Positions 27,001-42,000 of a stretch of DNA of 64,000 nt are shown one piece after another. The notes below the pieces were generated by a model. It saw nothing but the letters and a program-made list of their open reading frames with translations, did no database searches and was not told the DNA's origin. The first letter of the stretch is position 1, and every line of letters starts with the position of its first letter. The translations under genes and the position numbers were made by a program. Source of the DNA: Rhynochetos jubatus (Eukaryota > Chordata > Aves > Eurypygiformes > Rhynochetidae); contig CM050648.1 of NCBI GenBank assembly GCA_027574665.1, positions 137,702,175 to 137,766,174 of the forward strand. The letters are read 5' to 3'.

Positions 27001-30000
27001 GATTATTTTCTACGACAGCTACTCCAGTTCCTCTGCTTTTTCAGTTTCCTGTTATCTCGCATGGACATCAGCAGTCCCTCTGCCAAATTTCTTAGTATAA
27101 TAGTGGCACTCCAGACTCATAGGAAGAGGATTTATCTGCACTATAGCAGTTAATTACTTTAGCTAGCATATGGCACTGTCCTTTGAACAGTGGAGATGCA
27201 GAAAGTGTGTGACTACTGTTGGAAGTGAATCACTTTAAAAGTTGCTGTCTTGGTGGGGAAGTTATGACAACTTGTAATGGATTAGGTGTCTTCGATCTGC
27301 TTTTTGAAATCATCCAAAACTCTGTTACTGAGCTCATTTAAGAGATGCTATATTTTAAAAAGGCTGACTTTTCTATTTACTTGTTTATATATTTTGCTTA
27401 GGGTGCATTTATTCATTGAGTTGTTAGCACGTAGGTGCTTGAATACACTATCCCTGAGTAAATTCATCCTTTCTATCACATTCTATTTCACGTGTGTTTC
27501 CCAGAGGAGCTCCTTCAGCCAGGTCTGTTGAAGGAATAATTATTTCATCAGGTTTTAATGTGTATCTTGATTGCACTTCGAAGACATTCTCTTGAGGAGT
27601 TTTTATCATTTCAATAAGGGATCATAGCATGTAAACAAGGAAATAAACATTATCTTTCATGTTAATCAACAAGATGATGAAATAATAACCACAGTTCTTA
27701 ATTGGTACTTGGAGATAGAGGGTAATGACTGTCTTGAGTTCGACAATGAGACTATCAACAGGTAGAGACTCTTTTCTGCACGATATAGCTGCATATAATT
27801 TAGGAGGTATTACAGTTTTAATGTGCAGCTGCAACCGTAGTGAAATTGTGCAACTGTTTGCCTAGTGTCCTATTTCAGGCATATGTTTTTGCACTGAATG
27901 AGGTATTAGCAAGGGGATTTGAGATTTAGGCAGTTAAATCAGTTGCCATTGCCACCAAAACTCGAGGTTCTGTATAAATCCAAGCTTGCAGTGCTTTGCT
28001 TCACTGTGGGATGCAGTTCCTGCTGTTTTCACGGTGCAGCAGGAGTCAAAAGATGCTTCTGTCTGGAGGCAGAAGTCCAACTTGTCCCCCACAAGACAGT
28101 GGCTTCTGTCTCTCTCTGAGTCTGGAACTAGAGCCTCATATTTTCATCACTGGAGTCTGTGTTTGTAGAGGGAGAAGGAAGCACATAGAGGGTCTACATC
28201 TCTAGAGTAAAAAGGTCCAGGACTTTAACACAGAAATTAGGGAACATAGAGCATAGAACTGGGTATTTTATGTGTCTGTATTGAGTCCTGCTCCTCGTAC
28301 TGACTGGCTGTCTAGTGCCTTTACAGTGCAAGCATGGACCAGAATAGTGCTTTGTCCTCAGAAGACTTATTGGTATCAGTAGCATGGTCTCAGGTTGCTG
28401 ACAGATGCTGACAGTGTAACACTTTGCATTTTTCTTGGTTTAACAGTCATTCAAAGTAATGTTAAAAGGTAGTAGGTTGGATTCTTCTACGATATGTATT
28501 TGAGGGTGGACTGTCTACTGACACTCTCAGGGACAGATCACACATGTCTTACTCAGGTGGTAAAGCTCTCCCTGGCTTTGACAGAACTCAGGTGTCACTC
28601 TCACTGCCACTCCCAGTTGTCCAGCATGTGCTCACTAACACATATGTTTGTTCTACTTAACTAACATTTTTGCCATGTCATTTTTTTAATGTGGAGTTGG
28701 GTTTCTGGTTTTGTTTCTTGGTATACTGTTTGGCATTGCTGATGTGGAATAGCAGAAAAACTTATTATGTTCGTATTCACAAGGAAGAATGTTACACTGT
28801 TAATTGTATGGTTAATTTTTCCTTCTTCATCTTTTATGTTTGGAAATTCTGCATTTCAAAAGCAGGATCATTTATCATTCAGAACATTAAAGCATGTCTC
28901 TTTAATAGCTTTCCCTTTAATGTGAAAGAATGGAATTGAGATGGAAAAACCAATCTGTCTTGAAGGAAATTCACTGTTATCTAAGGATTTTCAGTGCAGC
29001 CAACAAGACAGGATCTTGAGCTCAGCTGACTTGGAGTGTTATTCTCTGCCTTGAGTAACTTGTAAAGTACAAAGAACCACTTTCATAATGTTATCACCAG
29101 CAAAGTCCATCTGGTCCTGCCAGTGACAAGGGGATTATTTCAGCTTTTTATTACGTCAGTGGGATTTTAGCATTTTAGGATTCAGCTGTCAAGCTGTTGG
29201 GGGAAAGAGGGGAAAGTTAGATTATAATTGAAATTCTGTTGGGGGAGAAATTAACTGAATATTTTGCCAGTAATTTTTCTACCCACATTTCCTTCTATTA
29301 GTCTCCTGATGGTTTGTCCTTATGAAATTAGATTAGAATGCAATGACTTGATTTGTTAAGTAGGCAGTGATGGCAATGAGCATCTGTTTGTCTGGTCCAG
29401 AGTCCCATTAACACCTAGTAACATTGTCCTTTCTTGCTATTACTTTTATACAGAGCAGCACAGAAGCTTAACCTGTCTTCGAAGAGAAAGAAATACCATC
29501 CGCCCCTGCCACACACACACGACTTCTCTATTTATGCTACTAACTTTAGTGGCATCCTGCAGCTCTGTCCTCCCCCAGCACCACCATGCCTTCTGAGAGC
29601 AGTGTCCAAAATCAAGGACAACCCTGGCATTGGAAAGGTAACTTTGGATTTTGATTTTTTAAAAAGTTTTCTAGATGAATTCTAGCAGGGCTGCAAGTCC
29701 TGTTTCAGTCTAGAAGAGAGTTGGGTAGGCTCAAGGGAAGGGTCTTGGTGTAGGGAGTGAGCCACAACTGTTTGAATGTGCCTGAGAGCTGTAATTACCT
29801 GTTGACTTTGGAAAGAGTTGGCAGCCTCAGAGCAGATTCAGTGCTAGAGTGTTGGCTTCCTTGAAGCCAGTTAACATCACTGACAACAGCATTGGCAAAG
29901 GTTGTTTTGTCTTTCCCTCTATTAAACCAAGAGACAAATTTTCCTTTGGCATCATTGCTGCAAAAGCAATGCACACACGGGCTTCAGCTTTGGCAGAAGT

Positions 30001-33000
30001 AGTCTCTGCAGTGCCAGCAAGGCTCAGCCACTGGTGCTTGTGCTGTCTGCCTGCTTGAGGTTAAGCAGATATGTTGAGGGAGCTTTGTTTCCCTCTGCTT
30101 CACATGTCATTGTAAATCAGGAGTGTGGAAATGAAGTAGCAGCAGAGAAATAGATGTCTCTCCAACTTAGGAAATACAGAACATTTCAAACTGTAAAATT
30201 TGTGCTAATTTTATTTAAAATTAATTAAAATACAACCCAATTATTTAGAGCTTTATTCATATTTATAACTGTTTAATCAACCAGGCAGCAGAGTCTGAAT
30301 ACTTATTTACATAGGTTACAAGAGATTAGCATTTGAAGATAGATTTGAAGTATGTGGTGTGCGCAGGAGAGCTAAAATATGCAACTTGAGTAACCATACA
30401 AATCAGCATGAACATAAAGAGATTATCAGCCTAGACACCTGTAGCTGACAGTGTTGCTTACAGAGAATACCCTGGATTTCTTAAGTCAGTGAGTTTGTGC
30501 TAAACGGAAAATGAAGTAATTGGTGCTGTTTAAGGAGGTGGGAACTCACAGATGAAAACATAATTTCTTCTCCTTTTTTTCCAATCTGTTAGAAAAGTAG
30601 ATGTAGTATTAAACTGTGGAATATGGCAAACCTGGCACAGTAATTTAGAGATTCCCAGGTGGAGGAGGGTTTGCTAAGGAGCACCCCTTCTATGTGTGTG
30701 TTTTAGCAGAGCCCATTTATTGTGCCTGTGTCTTCTCCTTGAGGCTTAACACTTGGCCATGGCATCAGGAATAACAGGGAGTGTGGCATATCTGAAGCTC
30801 GTTGCCTTAGGAAGACCTTTAAAGCATGCTTGTATCTCCTTGAGTCTGCAGTTCAATAAAATTGTGTTTGCACCTCGCTGCACTTGTGTAGCCACGAGGC
30901 TTCAGCCTCTTTCCTGCTCCTTGAGGGTGGCCGGTGGAGCTTACCGGCATGACTTGTGCCTTGTGAAAAGCTCTGGTTTATCTGGTGTCTTCAAACAGAT
31001 CAGCAAAGTCTAATAAAGATCAAGTGCATGATCCCAGATGGCAGGAAATTTTATGCCCTGGGTCATGGAGTCTACCTGCTTTCTTCATTAGTAGCACAGC
31101 GGAGTGTTTTCAAAGGAAAGAGCTCTACCAGAATGCCAAGGGCCATAGCAGGACCTCGAGCAGCTCTGCTGCTCAGCTGCATGATTCTCCGCCAGCACAG
31201 GATATATATGTATCCCATGCTGGCAGTGTGGGTGGTATTTCTCTCCTGCCTGGCACACTACACCAAGAATTTGCAGACTTTATGGGTCAACAAGCTGCTG
31301 TTGACCCTCAAATATCTTTGTTCTTTAGCTCTCAGCTGTAAACATTATTGAAGATACTGTTTGTTTGGGCCCAGGGTTCCAGCTGTGTCCTTCTCAGCAC
31401 ATACTTTTTGCCCACAATTTGGAAGAATTCTGTGCTGTGTGGGAGAAGATAAGAGTTCTTTGCTAATTGAATCAGCCCTTTAGTTCGTGAGTTAAGAACC
31501 AGACCATCCAGTGGTGATGGGGTGTGGTAGTTACTAGTTTTAATGCTCCTCAAAAAATAAATTAGGCATCTTCTCTGATCCACAGTTTAAAATATGCAAT
31601 ACCTATTAAATGTCTCTCTTAACCCATTCTTTCTTGCAACTTAAAATTACAGTGTTTGCCCATAGAAAAAAACCTCCAGCAATGTAGCTTTTTGTAAAAA
31701 TTACGAGTCAGCACAAATGAAATCTCATGTTTCCCAATTCTTAGAACTTGTGGTCAAAGGATAAGTGTCAGTCTTATAGAGGTGTTCTTTTAGTATGAAA
31801 CACTGATAGTTTCACCTGTGAGCAATGCCAAGAAGCTTTTGGTAGCATTTAGCCCCCTGGGCAGTAACATTCTCCATTATAATTTCCTCTTCACCAGCTT
31901 CTGCTTATCAAGAGTTAGTCAGCTGGTATCTCGTTATGAGGAGATAGGAATAAAGCAAGTATCTTTCTTCCTCACTGCTTTAAGTGTCATGGCAATTGAG
32001 AGGAGAACCAGCAAACGCTGGCAGATGTGCTGTGGTCCTCTGTTAACTTCAGTTCCTCTTCTAACAGCTTTTTACTTTACACTCCTCCTGGTTATCTTTT
32101 TCGGTGGCTTATTCTTGTAGCTTGTCCTATAGTACAAGATACTCACAGGGGACAGAGTCAGGGATGGATTCTGATATCACTTTTTCCAACCACAGCACCT
32201 GTGGCTGGTGCTCTCCCTGGTTTGTGTGCTCATTCTCAGGTCAGCAGTGTCCCTCGCCCTATTATTACTGTGTGGTTACAGTGGGTTAAGCTGCTCATAA
32301 GGCAGCCTTTTCCTCCTCACCTCCTGGCTTGCTGCTGTTTTGTCTTTCATGGTTAGTTATGATGTGGAGGATGGGTTCCTTGCTTGTTTCTGCTGTACAG
32401 GTAAGAATGTAGCAGTGCTGACAGGCTGCCTAATTCCCACTACTAAGCTGAGAAAGACCCACTGAGGATCATCCTTACTCTTCTCGGGGGGAAGATTTCT
32501 CTGAGCACAGATAGCTTGACAAGTTTTAATTGCCTTCTTGTCAAATAGTTTCTTTTAGAGCAGGGCAGGATTCCATACAGTCATTCCTTTTCTTACTGTG
32601 AAGGGGCTGAAGAGATAAAATTGAAGGAGAAGAGTGTAAGTTATGTGAGAATGAAAAATAGAGTAACAAACTGGAAACCCATGAAGTGACCAAGATACTT
32701 CAATGGGAGCAGTGTGGTTCCCTTTATGGAAAGCTGAAATGGTGAATATGTGAACTGTGTGGGAATACCATTTATATTATGAGGGAACTAGTGAGTAAGG
32801 CCTGAATCCTACAACTAATCATTGTCTGTAATGACACACTCAAGGTAGTCCAGTTTCTTTTGTAAATCCACTGAAAGCTTAAAGCAAGGTACAAGTTGAA
32901 ACATTTAGTGACCAGTACGATTGGCTTTCTGTATCTCCTCTGCTATGGTAATTCTTACCGTTTTTCTCCCTCACCAATGCATAAGATTTTCTTTTAGCTG

Positions 33001-36000
33001 GTATTCAACAAATTAAAAGCAACACAGGAACAGAATGTAGAAAATGTGATGTCACTTTGGGGTCAAAAGGGAAAAAAAGGACTCCATAGGAAATCTAGGA
33101 TTATAGTGTCATAGGGCTGACTTTCAGACCAGGCAATGAGCCAAAGTAGTTGGAACAGTAACAAAGACAGAAATTAGCAGGGACTAATGTGATATAGTAG
33201 GGATAGGTTGATGGAGCCTTTACAGGTGGGACACGTACATTAGTGTTCTGTGAAAGTCAGTGAGCATTTGAATAGGGTTGTTCTGGTTGATATTTGGATT
33301 TTGAAAAAGATTTTGACAAATGCCCTGACCTAGATTTCTTAAAACCCAAAGCTGTCATGTGTTCTCTAGTGATTTAATAATTGGTGGGATACAGAAGTTT
33401 AGATTTTACACTGGAGCAAAATGATCATATGGAGGTCCATGGTCTTCAGTGTCTTCCTCAATGGTTTGGGTGAGGTTTTGAAGCTGCATATTCAGAGTAG
33501 CCAAAGCTAAATCTGACTGTGAAGACTTGCAAAAAGATCTCATGACACTGAAGTTACTGAGTGGATAAAAAGGCAGATGAACTTCTGTATTGATTAACAC
33601 AAGGTAATCTACATAAGAAAAGGAGCTGTAACTATGCGTGCACAAACGATAAGCTCTAAGGAAATCAACTGTGACCGTAACCCATTTTACCAGCCATTGT
33701 GCAAGCTACAGCATTAGGTTTATCATCATGAGTTTGAGCTTCTAAAGAAATGCTTTATTGACTGTTCAACAGGCAAGAAGATTAAGCATCGTCCGTTTTA
33801 GGGCATCTCTAACAGTATGTGATACAAATACATGTTCCTCTTTAGGCTCACAATGCTTAAATAACAGTCACTAATTGATTTTTTTTTCTTCTTTACTGGC
33901 CTTCTTCTTTGAGGTAATACCTTTAAAGAAGTTTAATAGAGGATGGTAACAACTGAAGAAATGTAAATATTTCCCCTCACACATGTATATATCTCAAGTT
34001 ACCTTCTCAGAGGGGAGCTGTTGCTGTGGCTGAGCGAGGGAAGAGCTGGATCTGAAGACTCTAGCATGCAGGAGCAGCAGCTGTATGTGTGTTGCTGCTG
34101 GTTACAGAGTAGGACCCCAATAAGCCTATATCTTTGTAAAAAAGACCCTACCAAACAAATCAACATCTGTACCTGGATTTTTAACTTCCTTCTTTGATGT
34201 GCACTGTCAAAGCTGCCCTGCCATGAATATTGGCTTTTCCTGCCAAAGAAACTCCCTTTGGCCAAAGCACTGATTCAGTGGAGAGCTTCCCCATGCATTA
34301 AGTCCTTTTCACGGGTTTCAAAGTTAAACACGAGCAAGAATTATTCTGAACTGGGGCAAAGGACAGTTGAATGTGAGGAACTGATTGAATTGAGCATAGG
34401 CAGCATCAGGACTATCTTCAGTGTTTCTGTGGTGATTAGAATTGAAATTAGTTAATCTGGTTGATGTGTTGTGTCACTGGTTGTGGGACCTTGTCTTGAA
34501 GTTGTGAGCTCGATGGACATTTGGGGAAGGAAAGAGGCTTGAATTCTTGCTTTTCATAAGCTGTATGATTATAGCAAAAGCAGTACCTGTGCATTGTCAG
34601 AACTGCTGGAGGAGGCAGGAATGTGAAAAGGTCCTGATGGTCAGTTCCTGCACTTGGACTCAGTTATTGATTATTTGAGCCCAAGATCTAAATTTGTTCT
34701 TAGTCTGACATCATCATCTCCATGCATATCAGTTCTGCTGTGACAAAATTGCTCTATTCTCTTGAAAGGTGGGAAACAAATGTGTTCCTATTTCTTTCAC
34801 ATGTCACAAATACCAGTTTTTCCCTTCATAATAAATTCAGCAGGAGTGCGTGGACTTGGAATCATAGAATGGAATCACAGGATGGTTTGGTTGGAAAGGA
34901 CCTTGAAGATCATCTGGTTTCAACACCCCCTGCCATGGGCAGGGACACCCTCCACTAGACCAGGTTGCTCAAAGCCTTATCCAGCCTGGCCTTGAAGACA
35001 GCCAGGGATGGGGCACCATTGCCAGCAGGGAAAAGTTTAAAAAAAAAAAAAAAAAAAAATTTAGAACTGTAGGTCTATCTGGGACCATTTTTTTTTTTTT
35101 TTCATATAATCAACAGTAACCACACTCTCATGCCCAAGGGAAAATCTCACTACCAATGCAAACTGGATACTGAAAGGAATTTTGGTCACTACTGATAAAT
35201 GTTATGTAGCAAATTTCATATCTTTCTCTTGAATGTGCCAAAAACATCAGAGCCCGAACCATTTAGCTGAATCCTACTTAAAAGGCAATGATCCAGTACA
35301 GTATGATTCTTGTAACTGAATCATTTTTGTGGTCTCTCTGGGTGTTATTAAATTTAATGTCAGAATAGTAGGAAAGACGTCTGAAAGCCATTTAATATTG
35401 TCACAGGAAAGAAGTTAGATTATGCTCAATTTCTGACATTAATGTGCTACTTAAGATAATTTATCATATTGTGGTATTAAAAAAGACATCCTTTTTACAG
35501 TAGCTGCTGTGTAGCATTCTAATTTGCTATTTTTCTTTAGCATGGTAGGAAGCCTTTTTCATGCAAAATGTTTTTTTCTGGGGTTCTATTCAGCTCATTC
35601 TTTATAATACTGCATCACTTACAACAGCAACTTTAAGTGCTTGTCTCTTCCAAGGATCCTGTCAATTTTTTATGTTAAAATGACAGAATCCTCCTGTGTG
35701 AGACAACTGAAGTGGAGCATTTAAAGAGAACCTGAATTGTCAGACATGTTTCTTGGACAGGTATATACATTCTGGTCTCCGTTTATGTGTTTTAGACATT
35801 TACTTTCATTTATGTTTTACCAGGCCATAGCTAAGGTGCTGCTAATATGATTTACTGATCATGCAGGGTTTTCTTAAGTGTGCTGTATGTCCCATTCACT
35901 GATTCTTACAATGGTTTGATGGCGGATAACAAATAGGTACTTAATTTTGTCATCTTTATTGCTGCTTGTTTCCTAATGACTAGAGTGTTATTTCTGATAT

Positions 36001-39000
36001 AAATCATGTATCATACTAAGTACTCTTCTATCCGTGTATGCAGTCCCCTATCATCCAAGGTGCATACATCTGAAATGTATGCCTTGAACTGCCTAAATAA
36101 AAAAGTGGAAAAAATAGACAAAACCCTACAATTTCTCTAACTTTGTTTTCACCTTTAAAAATGAAATAGTTTTCTTCATGTCTTCTGGGAGTAGAGAATC
36201 AATTCTTCTTTAACAGAGTACAATACAGAAGTGAATTTTTTAATTTTTTTTTTTAGGTTCTCTCAGGGGAGCTAGATAGTCTAGGCTAGCCTGGAAATTT
36301 TGCATATAAATTTGCCAGCCATTGGTAGTGGCAGTGTATGAAAGGCTTGTAAGAACTACCCACAGTAAACCAATTTAGCAAGGGTTATATATCTGTCAGT
36401 TACAATTAAATCCATGAAAAATACTGGCTCTGAACTAGGACTTTTGTAATTTGATTTACATCGTAGTTGAAAAATAAGTGGTTTTGTTGGCAAATGGTCT
36501 TTATTCAACTGAATGTGAATTCCTTGTAATTTCTTGCTGAGAAATCTTAATTCAGAATGGTGGGTGTATAAACATAGTTAGTTAATTAACCTGCTGTTAA
36601 ACGCCATTTTCTGAACATTGGACAAAATTAACTTCCTGGCCGCATGGTGCCTGTTAAGGATGTGTGTTTCCAGGGAATATTTAGTGTCCTTTCAAATTTG
36701 ATATAATGACATATATTGCTAAAGACAAAATTGCTTGTTCATTTAGGAATTATGATACTGCTGTAATGCAGAATATGACCAGCATTTTTAGAATGGATTT
36801 CAGTATAGTGCCAGCACTTTCCCAAAATACAGTCAGAATTTATTTTAGTAAAAAAGGATTGAGTGCATGTATTTTAAAATTTGACATGCTTTTTAGTCTA
36901 TTTTTTTTCCTTCTCATCCTGTCTAATGTGAGACTTGACAACCATATAAGCATCAAATGCTAACAAAGCGTCACTATAAACACATGAATATTGCACATCC
37001 ATTGATTTCAAAGGAGGTACCATATGTTACAGTTATGCCTGTGCTAACATACTTGGCTGGGTCAAGGTCTTAATTTCCTCAGCATTCAACATGCCATGGA
37101 GTCTAGTCATTACTTAGTGAATTAGTGGAGTCTTCTCTGTCTACATGTCTGCCCCAAATTAAACCGCGTAGAGTATTTGGCACCCTTCACTCCACTGACA
37201 GAGGAATGGCCAACTTTCTGAGATAGATATATGTAGAACTGTTTGTATTCATTGTCGAAAACCTGTAGTAGAGGTCCGTGATAGTCTTAGGAATAGAACC
37301 CAAATCATCTGGTTCTTTAAGTGTGAGACTGCCCTTCCCCTTCATCTGGCCTCAGAGTTGGCAGCCCTTCCATCTCTTGATTACGGGGTAATAATGGGAA
37401 CCTGACTGTCTCAGTGTCCTAGCTGTTTCTGTCTAAAATTGTGTAGGATTGTGTCATTCTTTCTGTTATCACTGGCTCACTTCTCTACAGATTCAGCCTT
37501 GGACGTGATTTCTTCTGGACGACATACGCCTCACTGGGCTCGGAGGAGTTTTATGTTCATTGCTGTGTGGCTTTGCTGTAGTTCCATTCAATTCAGCATA
37601 TCCAAAATGTATAGGCTGTGTTAGACCAAACTGCTAGCTGGCCTCTGGCCATCACTCTCACATTCATGTCAGAGAGTTGCTTTGAAATGTATCTTTCACA
37701 GCTTTGTGGTGTCTTACTTTGGAGCTCAGGGATCCAACAAATAACTGATATCAGAGTGTACTATATGGTTCTGTGGTGCTCTAGTGGTCTTAACAGAAGT
37801 TTCTAAACCTGTATGAGGTTTAGCCCCATAGTCCCCCAGATAGCCATTGTCATCCACGCAGCGGACTTGCCCCCACACCCCCCATTGCTCTTCAGAAATC
37901 TGCCCTGTGCCAGTTTGTCTCCCTTAAAATTCTTCATGTGTGCGTGAAGCTGTGGTATGACTTTTATTTTTATACCACAGCCTCCATCCACTGGGTTTCC
38001 CTTACATATCTGGGGCAAGTAATTTCTAGCTTGCAGAGTTTTGCTTTTATAGCCTTTATCTTCTACTGTAGGCTCATTTTAAACCACGACAAGGCTGACA
38101 GACAGATGAAGTTAAAAAAAAACCCCAAAGCCTTAAAAACACCCCCTTGATTGCTATGAGTCTCTCCCATCCTTGCCAGTGAAGGTTAAAATTACACCTA
38201 TTGTGCTGGGTGGGTGGGCCTCTGACCTTATGCCGCCCTTTTCTAAGGCTTTTCCAAATTATGTGCTCTTTTATTTACTTTTAAAATTCTTCTAGTGGCA
38301 TATTCAGGATGTATTTGCCATCTTCCTTTCACAAACACTTTGGATTTTAATAGGGTTTCTTTCAGCAATTTTGCTGACCTCCTGGTTCCTGCAGGAATGT
38401 GAATTTGGAAAGTTCAGCATCATTGTTAACCCCCAGTGTACAAAACCCACCAGATTAGAGTCAGTTAATTAATGAGGTACTTCAGGGGTTTGCATGATTT
38501 AGGCTGTCTTCAGGCACTGAGAAAAATGTTAATAATGGGGAAGTATTGTTATATTTGTGTTTCTTTTATTGTTATTTGCAGAAATTCAACTCCTAATACA
38601 AACCTATCCTCTTTGTCTAACCTCCTCATTAAAATGAAGCCTCTATTCAATATTCAATGTCTGTATGAATGTCTATGTATAAATCCTTGTATCTTTGATA
38701 ATGGTAAACTTTTAATTCTTTTTCATACTCTGCATCTGTGACATTGAAGAAGAAAGACACAGAAGGGGGGGAAAAAAGGTGTTACTGAAAATCCCCAGTT
38801 CTAGGAGGAAGGGTCACTCATGTCACAGGAAGGATGTGCCGTCTTAATTCTCCTTAAGGAGTCTGAAAGTGGTCAGGGCAGAGATTGAACCTGAACCTGC
38901 AATGACTTTTCTGGAATCACCGTATTTGTATTGTCTTTCTTTTTTGTGTTCTTTCTCACCCTCTACCCCCTTCTCTTCACATTCATTTTAGCTCTCTTCC

Positions 39001-42000
39001 CCCCACCCCCTCCAGTCCTATTCTTACTCTTTCAGACCTCTCTTATTCTTCCAAATCATTCATTCTCTAAATTCCTTATCTTGTGTTTGCTTTGTGCAAG
39101 TGTTCCCAGTAGCTGGTACCGCTGCAATTGGAACTGACCACCAGCAAGCTGGCTGTATTGTTGGGTAACTGCTCACAGAGGGTGTGATCTTGAGTGGTCC
39201 TGAAATTATTGTTGTTTCACTTTAGTCATTCATTTTCTTAAGCAAATAAAAGCATTAGAGTGCAGTGCGAGTATGGCTGCTATGAACCCCAATTACGGTC
39301 CAAAGTTACTTTAAAATTTGCAGGTTCCCGTGTTTTCTTGAATCCTTCTCTCAGTGCAAGCCCTTTATCTGGATGATTTCCTGCACTGCAAGTTGCTATC
39401 TCTACAGGTGAGCATGCCTTTTGTATGAGAACTAGATTAAGGAGACCCAGGAGAAGATGCAATTTGATCCTTAAGGCAGGAACCATGCTGACTCTATCAT
39501 ATGCTGCTTTTCTGCAGTACTCATCCCACAAGAGTACTGGGATGAACTTCAGAGCTGAGAATATAAACCTGTCACTTAAGATTGGTCCTGAAACACAGGA
39601 GGGCAAGAAGTGTAAGAAGAAAAAATAGTATGACACAAACCTTTCTTTTTTGCACTTAGAAGTGTGTACATGCAATCAGGATCTGCCTGCACTTAGCTTT
39701 TGCTGTTGCAAAGGGCTATGTTTGAGTAATCTTTGTGCTTGTTGGTACTTTCATGAGCATTTTTGCTTCATTTCCGAGTGAAGTCAGTCTGTCTCAGCAT
39801 CACAAATGAGCGTGACACATTATAACCCTACAATTTCTCATAGGCATCACATATAGATTTAGTGGGCAGCGAAACTGAATTTGAAATCAGTGTTTTTCTA
39901 CTCTGCAAATCAGCTTTTATACACAAACCACTAAGAGTATCTCCCTTGAGCTGCTTTTCTCTTCTGCCTCCCATTTGTCTTGAAAGCTCACATTCCACTG
40001 TAAAAATGAAGATGACCCTTGAGGCCTGTTAAGTTTGGGATCTGATCCATTATGGGAAGCTATTTTAGTATCTTTCTGCTTCAGAGAGTTGGTCTCAAAA
40101 AGCTGATTTGACACACAAGGTTTTTCTGGGGATGAAGCCATCTTTGTGTTAGGGGGAGCAATGCACTGATGGAGGTAACTTGCTGTTTAGGTCAGGAGCA
40201 AACCAATTTTCCTCTTATCCAAGCTCTGGCTGCTATAATCTAATAATAGGTGGAAGAGAGAACAGAAAGGATTGTTTAGAGAAGTGCTTTGAAAACAGCA
40301 TATATTTTAAAATTCATTTTAATCAAGTGACCCTGAAGTGGGCATTTGTATTTATATATATTTAGGTGTTATTTTTTTTTTTCCTGAGGGAGGTTATTTT
40401 TCTGAGCACCTTGGTAGCATGTCAAGGTTGAGCTAGCAGGATAACACACAAAGCTGGCTTCATGCAGCTTTTATGGGGAAACAGCCTTGAGTGTGTCACC
40501 TCTGATGCACTTTGCTTTTGAAGCAGCTGTTTCATTTATTCTTAAGGTTTGCTTATTTTCTGGGACTGTATTTTCATATTCATATCACTGTGAAAGGACA
40601 AAGAATAGATAGTGTTGCAATCGGGGGACTGTTTGAGTCAATAGGTGGAAGAATTTGCTGCTACCTTTGGTGGGGTCTCTGCAGTGTTTACTGGAGGGGT
40701 TGGTTGTTTCTTAACCTCTTTGGAAATGATGTTGGGGAAAAGCTTTTATGGCCTCATTATGCAAAATATTTTCTGTGAGGATGCTTGAATAACTGCAGGG
40801 ATGCCTGTGTACATCTTAGCTCCTGTAGAAAATAGGAGCTAGAAAACTGAAACAGTTGAGGACCTAAATGAAGTCTTCGAATTACCCACCCTCCCCAGCT
40901 GATAAAGGCAGGGACAGTTCCACATGATGCTTATGGCTGCACCCATCCATCCGCTGTGGGTCATCCTGGCCTGGACACTGCGTTTCGCTTGCACCCAATG
41001 GGTACAGGTGTGTAAGCCATCATCCTGTCATCTGGTCTGCTACAAAGGGCAGTCCTAGATGGTGTCTCAGCCTGCTCTGGTCTCTGTTCGTCACCTGCAT
41101 TTCCCATGTGGTGCTTTGATGAAGTAGTTTTCCAGCTTTGGTTCTTCCTTCGCCATTACTTCTCTGGATACGAGAGTGATGGGGAAGTGCCGACTGCAAA
41201 GCGCTTGGTGACGCAAAGCGCTAGTGACACAAAGAATGTGTCACTGCACACTATTGTAGTGAAGTAATCATCTCAGAACATAGTAAATAGGAGTCAGGTT
41301 GTTCTGGTAGATTTAAGGTTAAATTTAGCAACAAAAAGTTACTGAAAAGGAGGCTCATCCTTTATCAGAGATGGATGCTTTGAACACGGCTTCCCCATGC
41401 AATGTCCAGCTCAGGGCTAGAGGTGGGCCTGACTCAGACCAGCGACTGTGTGCTCTGTGTTTGGAGGGTGCACCTGGTGATTTGCAAGAGAGGAGTTTCT
41501 GTCACTCCCCTTCCAGATCAGGTGCAAATGCTGTGAGTGGGTGCTTTGTGGGTCAGTAGTTGCATTGCAGAAGGTGAAGCTCCTGGTGGGTGCTCTGGAG
41601 AATACTGGTATCAATTGTTCCAACTCTGCTGGCCGGTACAGCTGTGGAGGCTCTTCGCCCAGTGAAACCAGATGGTTAACACTGGTGCTGTGAAAGTTGT
41701 CTGGTAGTTGGATAAGGGGATAATACTCTTGTTCAGCTTGTTCTTGAAACATTTCACGTTGGCCATGCAAAGTCACTCTGTCTGAGCATTGCTTTTCTCT
41801 TAAGTTTGATCTGCTGGGCAGTGCAGAGTTGAAGATCAGAAAAGTGATTCACTGTGCCTGTAATAGTCATTTACTTCAGTGGAAAGTGTATAAAACAGGC
41901 TGGTTCTGACCTGGGAGCATTTCATGAGGATAAACGGTCGTAAGTGGGTGTGAGGCAATATTTCACAGTTTTTCAAAGGAAGAGTATGATTTCCAGGAAG

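Larger units (their letters stand above)
9023..29453. other. 20.4 kb KIF26A intron
   Basis: AT-rich intron with splice donor GTAGTT at the left and acceptor TTTTATACAG at the right. It contains two sizeable CR1 copies, one old CR1/L3-like piece, a MIR-like SINE piece, A/T tracts and one perfect 20 bp palindrome. I found no nested gene. The remaining stretches (roughly 11-14.7 kb, 15.7-23.1 kb and 25.2-29.4 kb) show nothing I can name beyond the short items listed separately. Confidence 0.8.
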
